Source of the DNA: Paraphysomonas bandaiensis
Taxonomy: Eukaryota; Chrysophyceae
NCBI GenBank assembly: GCA_965644295.1
Contig: CBFFRP010000051.1
Coordinates: 1 to 46,719 of the forward strand
Length of the DNA stretch: 46,719 nucleotides
Direction: 5' to 3'
The notes under the pieces are model-generated. The model made no database searches and was not told the origin of the DNA. It was given only the letters and a program-made list of their open reading frames with translations. Below, in pieces: positions 1 to 11,316 of the stretch; within the stretch, counting starts at the first letter, position 1; each line of letters starts with the position of its first letter. A program made the position numbers and the translations under genes.

Positions 1-651
1 GTTCAAATTCGAAATCTTCTTACCGGGGGAATTCGGGAATACTCTGTCTCTGATCTTGAGCCATTTTTCGGAGATAAGGAATCCGCTATCGAAGCGGCAA
101 TGCGAGACCATGAGCAATTTAAGGTGGAGGAGATTCTTTCATATACGGGAGATTCACGAACTAAATCTACGATGGTCTTCAAGGTGAAGTATGCGGACGG
201 CGATATCTTGGACATTCCATGGACACCGGATATTCAGTGTGAAGCATATTACGATTTTTGTGAGTCTAGGCCTTACTTGCGACACCTCGCGTACGACTCG
301 TTTACAGCGAAGCGTTTTATCTCTTCAATGAGGAAGGAGAGCATCACAACAGTATCGGTTGGAGATGTTGTTTATGTTGATCTCAGGTTCTACGGTGACC
401 TGTGGTACGAGAGTCTGGGTTTACCAGATTTTGCAACAGCTTCGTATGTCATGGAATTTACGTATACCCATTGGTATCATAAGAATTCTAGACGTAAGAT
501 TAGCGCTCAATTTAACCTTAACGGTGCCAACTATGCGTTCGACAACTATTTGGTTTACTGTTGGGGATCCCAGAAGGATTTTGACCCTACTCGCATGATT
601 TTGGTTGATGCGTCGCTGGCTGCGGCTTATCCCAAAATTATTCAAGAGTAG
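1..651 (+). CDS. C-terminal part of Ty3-type Pol polyprotein (element A, cut by window edge)
   Basis: The frame is open from base 1 to the TAG at 649-651. The protein aligns by eye with the last ~215 residues of the intact Pol at 40423-44367: an SLKPFFG-like stretch (here DLEPFFG), a chromodomain-like segment around a WTPDIQ motif, and a terminal region ending in a FDPTRMILVDA motif. In Ty3-type elements this region follows the integrase core. It is clearly more diverged from the other two copies in this window than they are from each other, so it represents another subfamily. A polypurine tract and an LTR start follow immediately. No catalytic domain is inside the window. I am confident about the family and cannot judge whether the full element is intact. 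Confidence 0.8.
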   Translation, partial: VQIRNLLTGGIREYSVSDLEPFFGDKESAIEAAMRDHEQFKVEEILSYTGDSRTKSTMVFKVKYADGDILDIPWTPDIQCEAYYDFCESRPYLRHLAYDSFTAKRFISSMRKESITTVSVGDVVYVDLRFYGDLWYESLGLPDFATASYVMEFTYTHWYHKNSRRKISAQFNLNGANYAFDNYLVYCWGSQKDFDPTRMILVDASLAAAYPKIIQE

Positions 652-662
652 CTACGGCATCC

Positions 663-679
663 GGAGGGGGGAGAAAGGG
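663..679 (+). other. Polypurine tract of element A
   Basis: A purine run (GGAGGGGGGAGAAAGGG) lies 12 bases after the Pol stop codon and 3 bases before TGTAAAG. In LTR retrotransposons this primes plus-strand DNA synthesis just upstream of the 3' LTR. The same arrangement, purine tract then TAG or TAA then TGT, is seen at 44626-44642 and, inverted, at 1244-1260. Confidence 0.7.
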
Positions 680-682
680 TAA

Positions 683-854
683 TGTAAAGCCGTGGGCTTT
701 TATAACACCCTTGTCTCATGTTTAATGATATAATATTATGATAATGACACTGACTAATATAACTCCAATACAACTATGATATTCATTTAAGGCATGTAGC
801 TGGTTTAATATAGGAAACGAATGTAGTAAATGTTTATTATTATATTATGAGAGA
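683..854 (+). repeat. Start of 3' LTR of element A, interrupted
   Basis: The LTR is called from the TGTAAAG start directly after the polypurine tract. It runs into the inferred outer end of the inverted LTR of element B at 855, so only about 170 bp is visible. It is AT-rich with no ORF. The simplest reading is that element B inserted into, or recombined with, this LTR. The right boundary is inferred from the end of element B. Confidence 0.5.
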
Positions 855-1243
855 TGTAATCTTTCTGATGAGAAAGACCGTGTTCACAACGTTTTATATG
901 AATTTAAAGTGCTTCCCAAACCGAGAATACACTGTCCAGAACACCAAACCGGTGAAACTGCCTCCTAACACAAGCAAACCGCGAGTATAGAATGAATTAA
1001 ATTACGTTAAAACGTGTAAAGAAAGAAAGTGAAATCATACAACACTCTATCTTGCTGTGAATCATCTACAGTTTACAGTATCATACTTGTACATATACGG
1101 GACTTATATCCCTTCAAGAATACAGTAACCGCAATGTATACTAAATAAACTGAAAATGAAAGTACAACAGCATGCTACCTAGAGTACCGCAGTATAACAC
1201 CGTATAACTCCACGTATAACAGTAACTACAGGTATGCGTGACA
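855..1243 (-). repeat. 3' LTR of element B (minus strand), about 389 bp
   Basis: Read on the minus strand, a polypurine tract (1247-1260) is followed by TAG and TGTCACGCA, closely matching the TAG-TGTAACGCA start of the intact LTR at 44643. Further along, the minus strand shares CTCGCGGTTTGC and the following TTCACC/ACAGTGTA blocks with that LTR. The end at 855-856 (CA on the minus strand, after AGAAAGATTA) is placed by analogy with the AGAAATGTTTCA end of the intact LTR. It is about 120 bp shorter than the 510-bp LTR. Confidence 0.6.
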
Positions 1244-1496
1244 CTACCCCTTCTCCCTCCAGCTAGAGAAAAGAAATAGGAATACATATCTGGGATAAAT
1301 AGAAGTAATACTTGTATCAGCCAATAAAGCGTCATTCCAAGCATTAGCAAATAAAAATCCAATTCATGAAATAAAAGTAATAAACATACGTAGAGCAATA
1401 TTATGATAATAAGTATGAATAATAGTATGAATATTATAATATATATATGTGATATAAGCATGAGATATTAAATAAATAAATAAAAGTAATCAACAA

Positions 1497-2597
1497 TTAG
1501 AGGAGAATATTAGGATATTGTTGGCAGAATGCAGCATCCACCAATACCATAGTAGAAGGATCAAATTCCGTGACTCGACCATAGCAGTGAACGTCATAGG
1601 CACTCCATTCATATGTAGATTGAAACAAAGGGCAATAGAGGTCTATACGTAACTGGCGACGGCCAGCCCACCGCACATAAGAACATTCGACAACATACAT
1701 CGTTGTATAACAATTCGGCAGATTAAGTTCATCATAGAAATCTGAACCCCATGCACGCAAATCTACATAAATTGTTTGACCAGGTGACACCCCTTCAATA
1801 GGAATACGTTTCAAACGTGCACGTTCAGATTTTGCCATAGCAGCAGAAAACAACAGAGGGAACAATTGAGGTTTCTGCTCACAGAACGACTGAAATTGCG
1901 AGGTGGAAGCGATATCCTGTGACCATGGAAGCCATAATAACGAACCATCCTCAAACTGAACTTGGAATTCCATTCGAGAACGAACCTCCGGATCTCCTCG
2001 GTATGCAATCACAGCAACCACGGTATACTGGTTAAAATCAATTTGCGCAACACGATATGCCTGCTCAGGCGTACCAAAGAACGGTTTGAGCCATGACATG
2101 TGCAACACAACTTCAAAACGCATCACAACATGCATGCATGTGACATCAGCCTTATACGTGGATACCACTTCGTAAGGACCTTTGAAACGAGGGTACAATT
2201 TGCTGGGCTTGTGTTGAGTTGGATCCAGCCGCAACAAAACTAAATCACCAGGCTGATATTCGTTCAAAGTATGTGCAGGCGTGGCAGACTTGCGCTTGTC
2301 TTGGATCTTGCGCTGAACATCCATGGCAACCGCTCGAATCTTCTGTAAGTTCTCATTCAAAATAGACACATAACCCGCAGCAGAAGATTCATCCATAGTT
2401 AGTTCACCCAAACGAAAATATGGAATATCAACGGTACCAAACACATATTGAAAAGGAGAGAGTCCAGTCTCACTACTGACTTCATCATTCAAAATGAACT
2501 GAATCAACATGTAACACTCAATGTCCCCCCATGAATCTTGCAACCTCTCATCGTGAACTAAACCCTGTAGAAATCGCAACAGCTCTCGATGATGCAA
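1497..2597 (-). pseudogene. 5'-truncated Pol fragment of Ty3-type element B
   Basis: This minus-strand ORF of 366 codons is very similar to the last third of the intact Pol at 40423-44367. Shared blocks include LVHDERLQD, FILNDEVSSETGLSPF, KPSKLYPRFKGPYEV and EWSAYDVHCYG. It starts inside the integrase core, just after the position of the catalytic Glu, so protease, reverse transcriptase, RNase H and most of integrase are missing. The first codon in this frame is not ATG and an in-frame stop lies just upstream, so homology breaks off near 2595. The remaining part has no stop or frameshift, so the truncation is probably not very old. Its own LTR and purine tract follow downstream at 855-1260. 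Confidence 0.85.
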
Positions 2598-5006
2598 TGG
2601 AACTCAGGTTGGGACCTGAGAGCCAAACTCTAAATAAGCTAAAACTCACTTTAACAGAGAGAATGCTGCTTATTATTAACTTATACTACTTCTGCAGTAC
2701 TAAATGCTTCTCGGCACCCCAAGAAACTAAAGCACAACTCACCAGCTATGCAGTTCAGTACTAAACAGAAAAGTGACGAGCTACAACAACCAACAAAGAG
2801 AGAACAAGCTTAACTAAAAAGAATGACGATGCGCTTGAGCGTTGACAGCCACACAGTGACTAAATCCAAATTTTCTGCGAAGGAGTGACGATATTTATGA
2901 ATATTCTTGGAGAATTCTTCTTCTTCATACTCTACACATTAATGTATGGACTCTGCCGTATACACTCTCAACTGCTGCTCATCTAAACGATAATGGACAC
3001 TCGACCAATCAGCATTGAGAATAGGGAAAGCATTGGTTCAGTATTCGCTTCCTGTATTTATACAGTGTAGGGTACAGTATACTGACACCGTATACCTACG
3101 AGTGATATAGACGCATACATACGATAGAGGAATACTGCAAATACATCATATACAGTGTATACGGTATACAGTGCGGTTGCTGAGAGGAGATGCAGCTCGC
3201 TCCTAACTGCCATCTTAATGTGATTGCAGCACACATATCGAACATACTTATAAGCGAGCAGATTATCGTGAAAATTGAACAATATGTCCAGAGATGCATT
3301 ACCATTGTACTCGCTAACGACCACTGCTTCTTCAATTGCCGATATAGAGTACGAGGCGATATAGTATATTGACTGTGCAGCATCAGTACGAGGGTCCACA
3401 CAGTGTGATGATCGAATGGAAGGTACCGTAAAATCATGTAATCAGTACGTACAGTCATGACAGGTGATATACAGGTCCTTCTTCCAGACAGAGGCGGTCT
3501 ATGGCAACCCTCAGCCACCAGTAATTGGAAATGGATATATGAACCACACAGAGGCATATAATAACGGTAAAGAAGCCGCAGACACATCCACTGATTGCAG
3601 GAAAAGCACGTGTACACTGTTTACGTACTATAGGTGATTGTAGAAGCTACATATGTGCATTTACAGGCCACTGGTTTAATATAGAGCCATGTACACATAT
3701 ATACCATATATTAGGGTAAGGATACAACATATATATATATTCTGTAGAAGGGTCACAACCTATACATATATGTGTGGGTGAAAGAGAGAAACTAGGTTAG
3801 TATGTACGCATATATATGTATACATCCAAACTGTAATAATAATAACTCTTCAAAAGAATTATATATCACAGCCCAGCATATAAAATAGAAGATAGTGCTG
3901 ATGATTATAAACCTGCTTTAAACCTGCACAGGTTTACACTGTAGTTCTAAGGTATTAGAATATTAGAATTATATCCGTTACTTGCAGAATACAGTATTGA
4001 TTAACAGCACTACAACATGAACTATTGAGATGATGGTAATCTTTAGTAGTGAAACTGAAATATATAGATAGAATATATGCATTGAGAATGTGTCTATCTA
4101 GATCATATGAAAGCGATTGGTAGTTGAGATAACATGAATTTAGCGAATGGAAATGAATGATATCATGTGAGGTCGATATTAGTATTTCAAGCATTGAGTG
4201 TATAGTAACACGTTGAGTTAATTGAGTGTAGACTGTAAACCATCCAAACATGTGTGGTGTCATAATTGATAATAAATATCAATCAAGAAATTTTTGATAT
4301 TACTATACGCTGCAATATAGCATATAGTATAATATAGTAGTCCATAGAATACCTATCGTATTCTAAAATATATTGCGGCACTTCGTAATATACCACAAGC
4401 TAGATTACAGTAGCAATATGGAATATGGATATATTGGTTTTATGGCGCAACCCGGTTTGATAACCGAAATCACGGCTCGCAGTGCAGGTATACCACACAA
4501 ACACGCAAGTGTAAGAACAATGTATGTATTATTAATGTTTTTGACTGCTCTAAGCTGTAACCTAATGCTCAGTAAGTGACACCTGCCAAGTACCACCACG
4601 CAAGATACACCGCCAGTGCAACAAGATCGTTGGCACCAAGCACTTCGGTTAAGGCTAATTACTCAACTCACAACATTCACAACGCACTGGTTGACTACAC
4701 TAAGTAACAAACTGAAAACCCTTTGCAGATCCAAATACAGCACTTTCAAAATACTGTGTATAAATAAAAATACACCAGGGCATATCGGCAGTCAGCATCT
4801 TATTTTGCGGGAATTGATTGAAGCAAATATACTCTATATAACTGCAACACAGATACGGCTGGAATACAGATAATTGTTGTCTCAATATATGAGGCATCTT
4901 TGAACAAAAATACACAAAGGATGCCGATACTGGCAGGCCTAACCGACACTTCACTGTGGAAAGTCCTTCCATAGTAAGCCTGTGCATAAGTGTCTAATGT
5001 TCCTAT
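2598..5006. other. Stretch with no convincing gene
   Basis: The bases from 2598 to 5006 are AT-rich, with many short TATA/TACA runs (for example around 3695-3815) and only short ORFs of biased, low-complexity composition. No RNA gene was recognised. A short string, GGTTTAATATAG, is shared between about 803 and 3673, which could mark another decayed LTR. I see no domain or splice pattern that supports a host gene. Confidence 0.6.
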
Positions 5007-5699
5007 ATGAGCCGGAAGCGCAAACGCAGAGGCTGTAGAGGAAAAAGAAGTACAGCAAGGTACCAAGCAGCAATTCATGAACAATATGTAGCTCGTTCCG
5101 CAGCCCGTCGTGCCAGAGACATAGCTACAAGATGCCCTGAAGGTGATTCTGATGATGATGGAGGTACCTGTCGTGTGGCTCCGTATCTCTACAGCGAGTC
5201 TTCTGAATTAGCCTCTGAGGTCTGTGAAAATGTTCTCAGCTTCTACAGGGAGCATGGCCTGGAGAACCAGCTGGTAGAAGTTCGATCCGGAATCAACATA
5301 GCAAACCCCACTGATGAAGACCCAGAGGAATCCGGACTGTTCGCCAAGGTACCTTTTCCTGAAGGTACAAAGTTCAGTGTATACTGTGGTGAAGTCTACG
5401 AGGACGTGCCCGTTGATGGAGCTTATAGAATGCGACTTCATGGCTGCACGCTGGATGCCGAGTATGAAAAATATGATGTGGGCTACCTCTACTGCAACGG
5501 CGCTATCTCCTCTCCTGATGTCCATACTCCTCCTAACTATGGCAGGTACGCTAAAACCATTCTGCCTAAAGATCACCACCTTAACTTAGATTTCAATTGT
5601 CGCTTTGTTGTCGATGACGGTGGTCTTGATGTGGTTTGGTTGGAGAGTCTGCGAGACATAGAAGCTGGCGAAGAGTTGTTAGTAGACTATGGGTTTTAA
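5007..5699 (+). CDS. Small SET-domain protein (putative protein lysine methyltransferase)
   Basis: A 230-residue single-exon ORF starting at ATG 5007. The N terminus is strongly basic (RKRKRRGCRGKR), typical of a nuclear localisation signal. The C-terminal half (about residues 100-230) resembles a SET domain: an ESGLFAK strand, a VYCGEVYE strand, and the ending GEELLVDYGF, which matches the GEEL..DYG signature of the SET C-terminal motif. SET enzymes transfer methyl groups from S-adenosylmethionine to lysines. The usual NHSCxPN motif is not recognisable: the matching place reads GRYAKT...NLDFNC, so activity is uncertain. It sits about 35-230 bp upstream of a decayed retroelement ORF and could be part of that element or an independent host gene. 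Confidence 0.65.
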   Translation: MSRKRKRRGCRGKRSTARYQAAIHEQYVARSAARRARDIATRCPEGDSDDDGGTCRVAPYLYSESSELASEVCENVLSFYREHGLENQLVEVRSGINIANPTDEDPEESGLFAKVPFPEGTKFSVYCGEVYEDVPVDGAYRMRLHGCTLDAEYEKYDVGYLYCNGAISSPDVHTPPNYGRYAKTILPKDHHLNLDFNCRFVVDDGGLDVVWLESLRDIEAGEELLVDYGF

Positions 5700-5724
5700 T
5701 GCCTTGCTCTTGTTATAAGTAATT

Positions 5725-6554
5725 ATGTGTATGGTTTGTTGGCTGTGTCAGTGGCAACCTCTAGTCCGCTTGCTAGCTAGAATATTTAGCTTCTCATTAG
5801 AAGGCATGAGATCCATAAGGGTTATGGATGTATTGCCGTACTATAAGCCGCTGGAAAGAATACCATGCGGTGACAGTTTTAGCCGGTTGAAGGTCCATCA
5901 AAGGACAGAGATAGCTCTCACCTACGCCAACGAGTGCTCAATGCAGCATTGACATGGGACAAATCCTTCAGCATAGGAAGAAACCGGGCTAAAACTAAAC
6001 ACGGACTAGACCTGATCAAAGCCGCATGTTCTGACTGCGGATTTAGACTAGACTCCCTCAAGCACATGTACCTAGACTGCACAAATGACGCCATCACTCA
6101 GATAAGGGAATCGGCATTTCACAGCCACATAAACGCGCTTCAAGAGGTACTGAAAAATCCGGTCCTACCGCACTGGACCACCCCTGCGCTACAGAGACTT
6201 TCCAGCAGGGCCTGGAACCCTTCTGTGCCACAGGTGGAGAGATTCTGGACAGGTACCATCACCACTGCACAACTCGAGACGATTTTTGGAGATCACATCC
6301 ATGAGCCCTTGACACCCCAAGGTCTGCGCAACATTGAAACAGCGGTCATCAGCTTGCTTCTACCGCTTTTCGCTGCAGCAAAACTAATGATCCAGGATCG
6401 AAGTCGACGATACATTACCTCACACAAAGGACCCCCCAGGGTACTCCCGCGACCGCGTCCAAAACATAAACAGAAATGGAAACGCCCAAGAGTGCTACGA
6501 TTACTAGGAGTCCAAAGATTACACCACCACTCACCTCTCAGCACGCACACCTAG
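5725..6554 (+). pseudogene. Decayed retroelement ORF with C-terminal zinc-knuckle-like motif
   Basis: Two overlapping frames (5725-5952 and 5934-6554) look like one protein broken by a frameshift near 5940. The downstream part contains a CSDCGFRLDSLKHMYLDC segment (CxxC-x8-H-x4-C), which resembles the C-terminal zinc-knuckle region of non-LTR retrotransposon reverse transcriptase proteins. It is followed by about 150 residues rich in Trp, Arg and Leu and a basic proline-rich tail. No reverse transcriptase motif is present in the window. About 150 bp after the stop lies a stem-loop repeat (6704-6765) that recurs three more times in the window, consistent with a retroelement 3' tail. The family assignment is an inference. 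Confidence 0.45.
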
Positions 6555-6703
6555 TGCTCGGTACACTACGGACCTTAATGCAGAACCCTGTACCACAGAG
6601 CCTGGTGGAACCGTATCCCAAGGGGAGACCCCAGGACAACACGCGCCAGTGAGTCCAAAGACACACGAGCAGGGCGAAACTCACAAACAGCATTAAGAAC
6701 GGA

Positions 6704-6765
6704 AGTGGTTGCACCTTGGTGCTTGCGGCGACGCACAAGCAGCTTCTGTAGCGTTAAATAGTAGG
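6704..6765 (+). repeat. Stem-loop interspersed repeat, copy 1
   Basis: The core GTGGTTGCACC-TT-GGTGC is followed by a CTTG...CAAGCAGC segment and TGTAGCGTTAAATAGTAGGATAA. GCACC and GGTGC can pair around a 2-base centre. The same arrangement occurs at about 13017, 17258 and 18205, always on the plus strand. It lies downstream of the retroelement-like ORF 5725-6554 and may be that element's 3' tail. Confidence 0.6.
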
Positions 6766-7242
6766 ATAATGGAATTTGTACGGATTAGTTATGGGTAGAG
6801 GTCTAACTAGTATGTCTAGCACTCAACTAGCCACTATATTGGCACAGGTTTCTAACGCCTATTGCTAAATAAGAAGACTTTCAATATATAACCGTTTGAA
6901 GGAATCAATATCATAACAATAATATACAACAATATTTTGCAATACAATGTATATTTCCCTTGTCCGAAATATACAAGTTTACCGACGACCTTAGCATTAG
7001 CTGCTGACAGGCAACATGGGGATGGGCTATGCTGACATTTACGGACAGAAGTGATTCATAACGGTAATAAATATGACAAGTTACTTTATCCCAAACGCAT
7101 ATGATATTTACAAGAAATTGCCTGCCACACATTCCACGACATACAGTTATTCGACTATGAAAATAAAAATATATCCAGCATAGCTATACGTATGAAATCA
7201 TCATGTTCTAACGTGATAGTAATATCTACAAAGGCTCCCATC
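6766..7242. other. Stretch with no gene
   Basis: AT-rich sequence between the retroelement remnant and the 3' end of the minus-strand histidine kinase gene. It probably contains the rest of the repeat copy (to about 6900) and the kinase 3' untranslated region. No ORF or RNA gene could be supported. Confidence 0.5.
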
Positions 7243-9810
7243 TTATAGTTGTGTTTGGTTTTGGTTCATGATGCTAACAAACTGCTCCACCTGGAAGGGT
7301 TTAGCTAAGACTTGGTCAGCTCCACTATTGATAAAGTAGTGAATGTCATCGATCATAACATTCCCGGTGAGTCCTATGATTGGCAACATATAACCCAGCT
7401 CTCGCAATTCTTTCGTGGCATCAGGTCCATTCATACCAGGCATCTCAAAGTCCATTAAAATGCAGTCGAATGTACGACCACTCTCCGTCACCTCTCGAAT
7501 GGCCTCTATACCGTCCTTGGCTTCAATACATTCATATCCTCTGTTGCGAAGAATACGACAAACCATCTTACGGTTCGAGCTTGTGTCATCAACTACCAAT
7601 ACTACCCCTGTGAACGAATCATCAAAACATTCCACTTCACTGTAAGGCCGCCCACTGTAACATGAAGGAACGGAAAGTGAGGTACTAGTTTGTGGAGCAG
7701 CACTATTACGATGTTTCGCGAAAGAGTCTGATAGACTACGCTTCGTGGTGAACACCTGGAGTTCCACAAAGAAGCAGGCGCCTTTATGTTCACCATCAGA
7801 TACGGCCCACATACGTCTACATATAGATAACTATCAGTATTACAACCCATACATATATTCTCGGACTTACCCTCCATGCATCTGCACTATTTTAAAAGAA
7901 AGGAATAACCCAAGCCCACTTCCTTGTCCAGCTTGCAGTTCGTTGGGTTTGAATTGCATTCCATCCCTAAAAAGCAGACGTAGATTCTCCTTTGATATGC
8001 CATACCCGGTGTCCTTCACTGCCACTACTACTTTGCCAGCTGGTACATCGAGAGAATCATGATCATCGCTTCCCATCTCAAACATGGCTCTACTCTTCTC
8101 TGGAAGATCGCTCCAGGTGACCGTTACATCTATCTGTCCCTTACTCCCGGTGAACTTCAGAGCATTAGATATCAGGTTGCGCATCACTTGCGAGAGCTTC
8201 ATGCTGTCTCCGAACACTACCAGCTTGTTCTGGTGTAGCGTTGAATCGACATTGCGAACAAACCGAAAGGTTAGCTTTATTCCTTTCTGCAGAGCGGTAT
8301 TCCGAAAGCTCCGGGCAACTCCCTCTACAAGATTCCATATACGAATTGGAGAATTCGACATATCGAATTCCCCCGCCTCTAATTTATCGAAGTTCAGCAG
8401 ATCATTCAGCACACTGACTGCAACCTCCACCCCCGACTGCATATCTCGAGTCAGTTCAATGCACTCCTCTACTGGCATCTCCCGATTCTTCGTTAACCTG
8501 TCCTCCATCAAGCTTAAACCCACTGCAACAGTATTAAGAGGTGTGCGGATCTCGTGAGATATAAATCGCACAAAATCCCGTTTAATCTTGAGTAGATGAC
8601 TCTTTGCGCGGCCTTCGGCCTTGACCAAGTAGTCGTACGAAAAGAATATTATCGAGGTGAATATAATAAGGGTAACCGCCCCAGCGGAGGTATAGATGGG
8701 AGCATCAGAACGGTGCTCGGAGGCGAAGTCATTAGTTGGGTAGATCCGCATGGTATAATCCACAGACCCAGCACTTGTGTTCATCGATAGGATAAAGGAC
8801 ATGTACAGATAAGAGAATTCTTTGTCGTGGAGATCACCTTGCCCCATGTACTTCGATTTCCCTTCATTAATGAAAAATGTGTGAACACGTCCTGTGCTGC
8901 TCGACAATACTATTACTAGCGAGGATATCCCGGGGGATACTTTCTCAATCTCACTCGCCCAGTTAAAGGTCACTGATGAGAAACCAACAACTACACTCTC
9001 GTTATCCAGAGAGACAATCGGGCAAAATATAGATGACTCGGGATTCTCATACAAATCGTCATTAAAATCTGACATGCTGGAGCACCGTGAGTGCCCTACT
9101 TCGTGGCAGTCCAATGCATTGTCCATCGCCTCAGCCACAAACACTATAGTGCGAACATTGACCAAGAGGAAGCCCGATTTTGTTATGTCTTCTTGAGTAT
9201 TTAAAATAGGTGTTACGAACCGCCGAGAGCTACTTGGAACCACCCCGGAAGTGTCATGTACCACATTGCCATCTGTTAAGTTGAACACACCATTTATACC
9301 AAACAGTGCGTGTAGCTGAGGGAATTGTGACAAGAAGGGGTCATTAGCGATAAAATCTACAGCATATGCCTCAAACGCCTCCTGTTCGTCAGGATAAACT
9401 ATTGGGATGACTGAAGATGCCGTCCCACCAGTGACACGAGTCACGTCTTCCGCAAGTACATTGTACTGAGGAATACCACAATTGGGCCACTCAGAGGCGT
9501 CGATGCAGTATGATATTGAAAAAGTCGAGAGCTCATCACAAGAAAACTCGAATTTTCTTACAACTTCATCTACAGAACGACCAAGGCCGCCGGAGAGGGC
9601 ATGAAACTGACTTTCAAACTTATCATTTTCATAGTCTCGAATAAGAATATAAGACAATGATCCACATATCGCAGCAACAGAGAAGAGACAAAACACAACC
9701 AAACACCTGAACACAAATATCTCTGTATTTCCAGTATTGTTCTGCTGTTGATATAAGGGGGGAGAGTAGGACCAGCCATACTTAGTTCCACACGGAATTG
9801 ATTTGGCCAT
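7243..9810 (-). CDS. Membrane-bound hybrid histidine kinase with receiver domain
   Basis: Two exons, 9810-7871 and 7816-7243. The 54-nt intron has a GTAAGT donor and a TAG acceptor, and joining restores the continuous kinase-domain end (a conserved Gly-Gly-Arg-Met-Trp stretch), giving 837 residues. Order: membrane segment (about 31-57), extracytoplasmic sensor region of about 315 residues with several Cys, second membrane segment (about 375-396), HisKA domain with the H-box FISHEIRTPLN (phospho-acceptor His419), and HATPase domain with N-box NLISNALKFT, G1 DTGYGIS and G2 GSGLGL. The C-terminal receiver has the acidic VVDD pair, phospho-acceptor Asp in LMDFEMPGMNG (about residue 769), the conserved Thr in GLTGN and Lys in AKPF. 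All catalytic residues are present. It should sense an external signal and pass phosphate from His to Asp and then to a separate phosphotransfer protein. The sensor may be CHASE-like, but that is not certain. Confidence 0.93.
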
Positions 9811-11316
9811 CTAGTAGTACGCCTGCTATCACACTGACTCTCAACTATGCCTCCCAGTCTATACAGCAACTAACTCAAAGGATGTCATTCAAAATAGAAT
9901 GACGGGAATCACCTCTATATGAGAGATACACAGTGTTAGAAACCGAATGGTTTATAACGTGAGGAGGTAGTACTTGAGAGCTATGGGCTCAGACATGCGT
10001 GTGTAGTATGTGTATGTATAGCGTATAAACTATAGCGTAGAGTGTATAGCGTAGAGTGTATATGGTGCAAATGCAGAGCCAAGTACGAATTTTTTGTAGC
10101 TATTCTTTGACGTACGACAAAGCAACATCCAGCTCCCTTCTCATACACACACGATACACAAGTGTATACTATAGCAGTACAACAGTACGAATAGTGGTGC
10201 ATTAGTACAATGTTAGAATACACTGCTATACATATACTTTATATCTTTGTACTGCTGTAGTTGGTATACTGTACCTGGTGTGTGGTACAGTAGTACATGG
10301 TTACATGGAGGCGTATGTCGATATCTTCTAGACTTGGTGGGAGCTCATCAAACGCAGTATGGTTCTCTTTCTAATACCATTTAAAGGGTGGGAGTGATAC
10401 GGAGATGGATTTAACATCGCTCTACTTCAAAACGCTTGTTGTGTTCATATATTGAGGCTTTGGATTACGAATCTGCAAGAGTCAGCCATGAAATAGAAAA
10501 CAGCCGTGACTGTATAGTCAGCGTATTCGATAGAGTATATGGCCGACAGTTTGGAGATGGAGTGTTAATTATAGTGCACGAAATCGGCTCAGGAGTAGTG
10601 GACAAAGTATATAATTGCATCAGTTGCGGACTCAACCGTAGGTTGTGGTAACATACAATTGTTTGCTGTTCCAGTTAATTGATAGTAGACTACGTACTCC
10701 AGTTAGCTATACAGTAGCTACCAACGTAGATTCCTCAACTGTCATTTCATTCCATCCAGCGTGCTCGATGGCATGCTGCGAAAGGTTTCTCCACCCATAA
10801 CCCTTCTTTCTGTCCACAACTGACATTTGAATGATAGAAATAAACCAACTGACCCTTTGAACTTATACACAATAACTATTCAATCTAGTCAAATTGGTTG
10901 AATTAGCTAGTCATACCAAAATAGGTGCAACGTGTAAAACCCTAGTCAAAGTAATAAATAATTCAACCTAGTCAAATTTAGTTCTATCTATTTCCTCAAA
11001 GGACCTTTAACTAGCATCATGTATTTTGTACATTTTTCATTAATGCCATTATATTTGTGGGGAACTGGACTACATTCATGGGCCAATGGTTTCCAGGCCC
11101 TGGTTTGTACTGCTCTTGATTAGAAGCTGTAACGAATATTCCCGCTATACCTTGCCAGTATCAAATTGATGGCATTAAATATATTTCGTTAATTGAAGTA
11201 GGTTGTAGTCAAATATAATTGCAACTATTATTTGCTGTCCTAATTTCAATTATTGCAGTTTTAATAATTGACAAGTGCAATTAATAGAAACTTATGTAAT
11301 TTGTACTCAGCTTTAT
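9811..11316. other. Intergenic stretch with one interspersed-repeat copy
   Basis: This contains the upstream region of the histidine kinase gene and the downstream region of the methyltransferase gene. TATA/TACA-rich low-complexity sequence dominates 10000-10300. A short open frame near 10436-10651 lacks an ATG and recognisable motifs. A copy of the GGGAACTGGACTAC/CCAGGCCCTGG repeat lies at 11040-11105. Nothing else could be supported. Confidence 0.5.
11040..11105 (+). repeat. Interspersed repeat sharing blocks with 16998-17110
   Basis: The blocks TAATGCC, GGGAACTGGACTAC, CATT and GGTTTCCAGGCCCTGG appear here in the same order as in the reverse complement of the inverted-repeat element at about 16998-17050. 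Two copies in one window in opposite orientations suggest a short mobile element family. Confidence 0.55.

Noticed and set aside
10436-10651. 71-codon ORF upstream of the histidine kinase
   Set aside because: It has no ATG start, no recognisable motif and no splice-consistent continuation.
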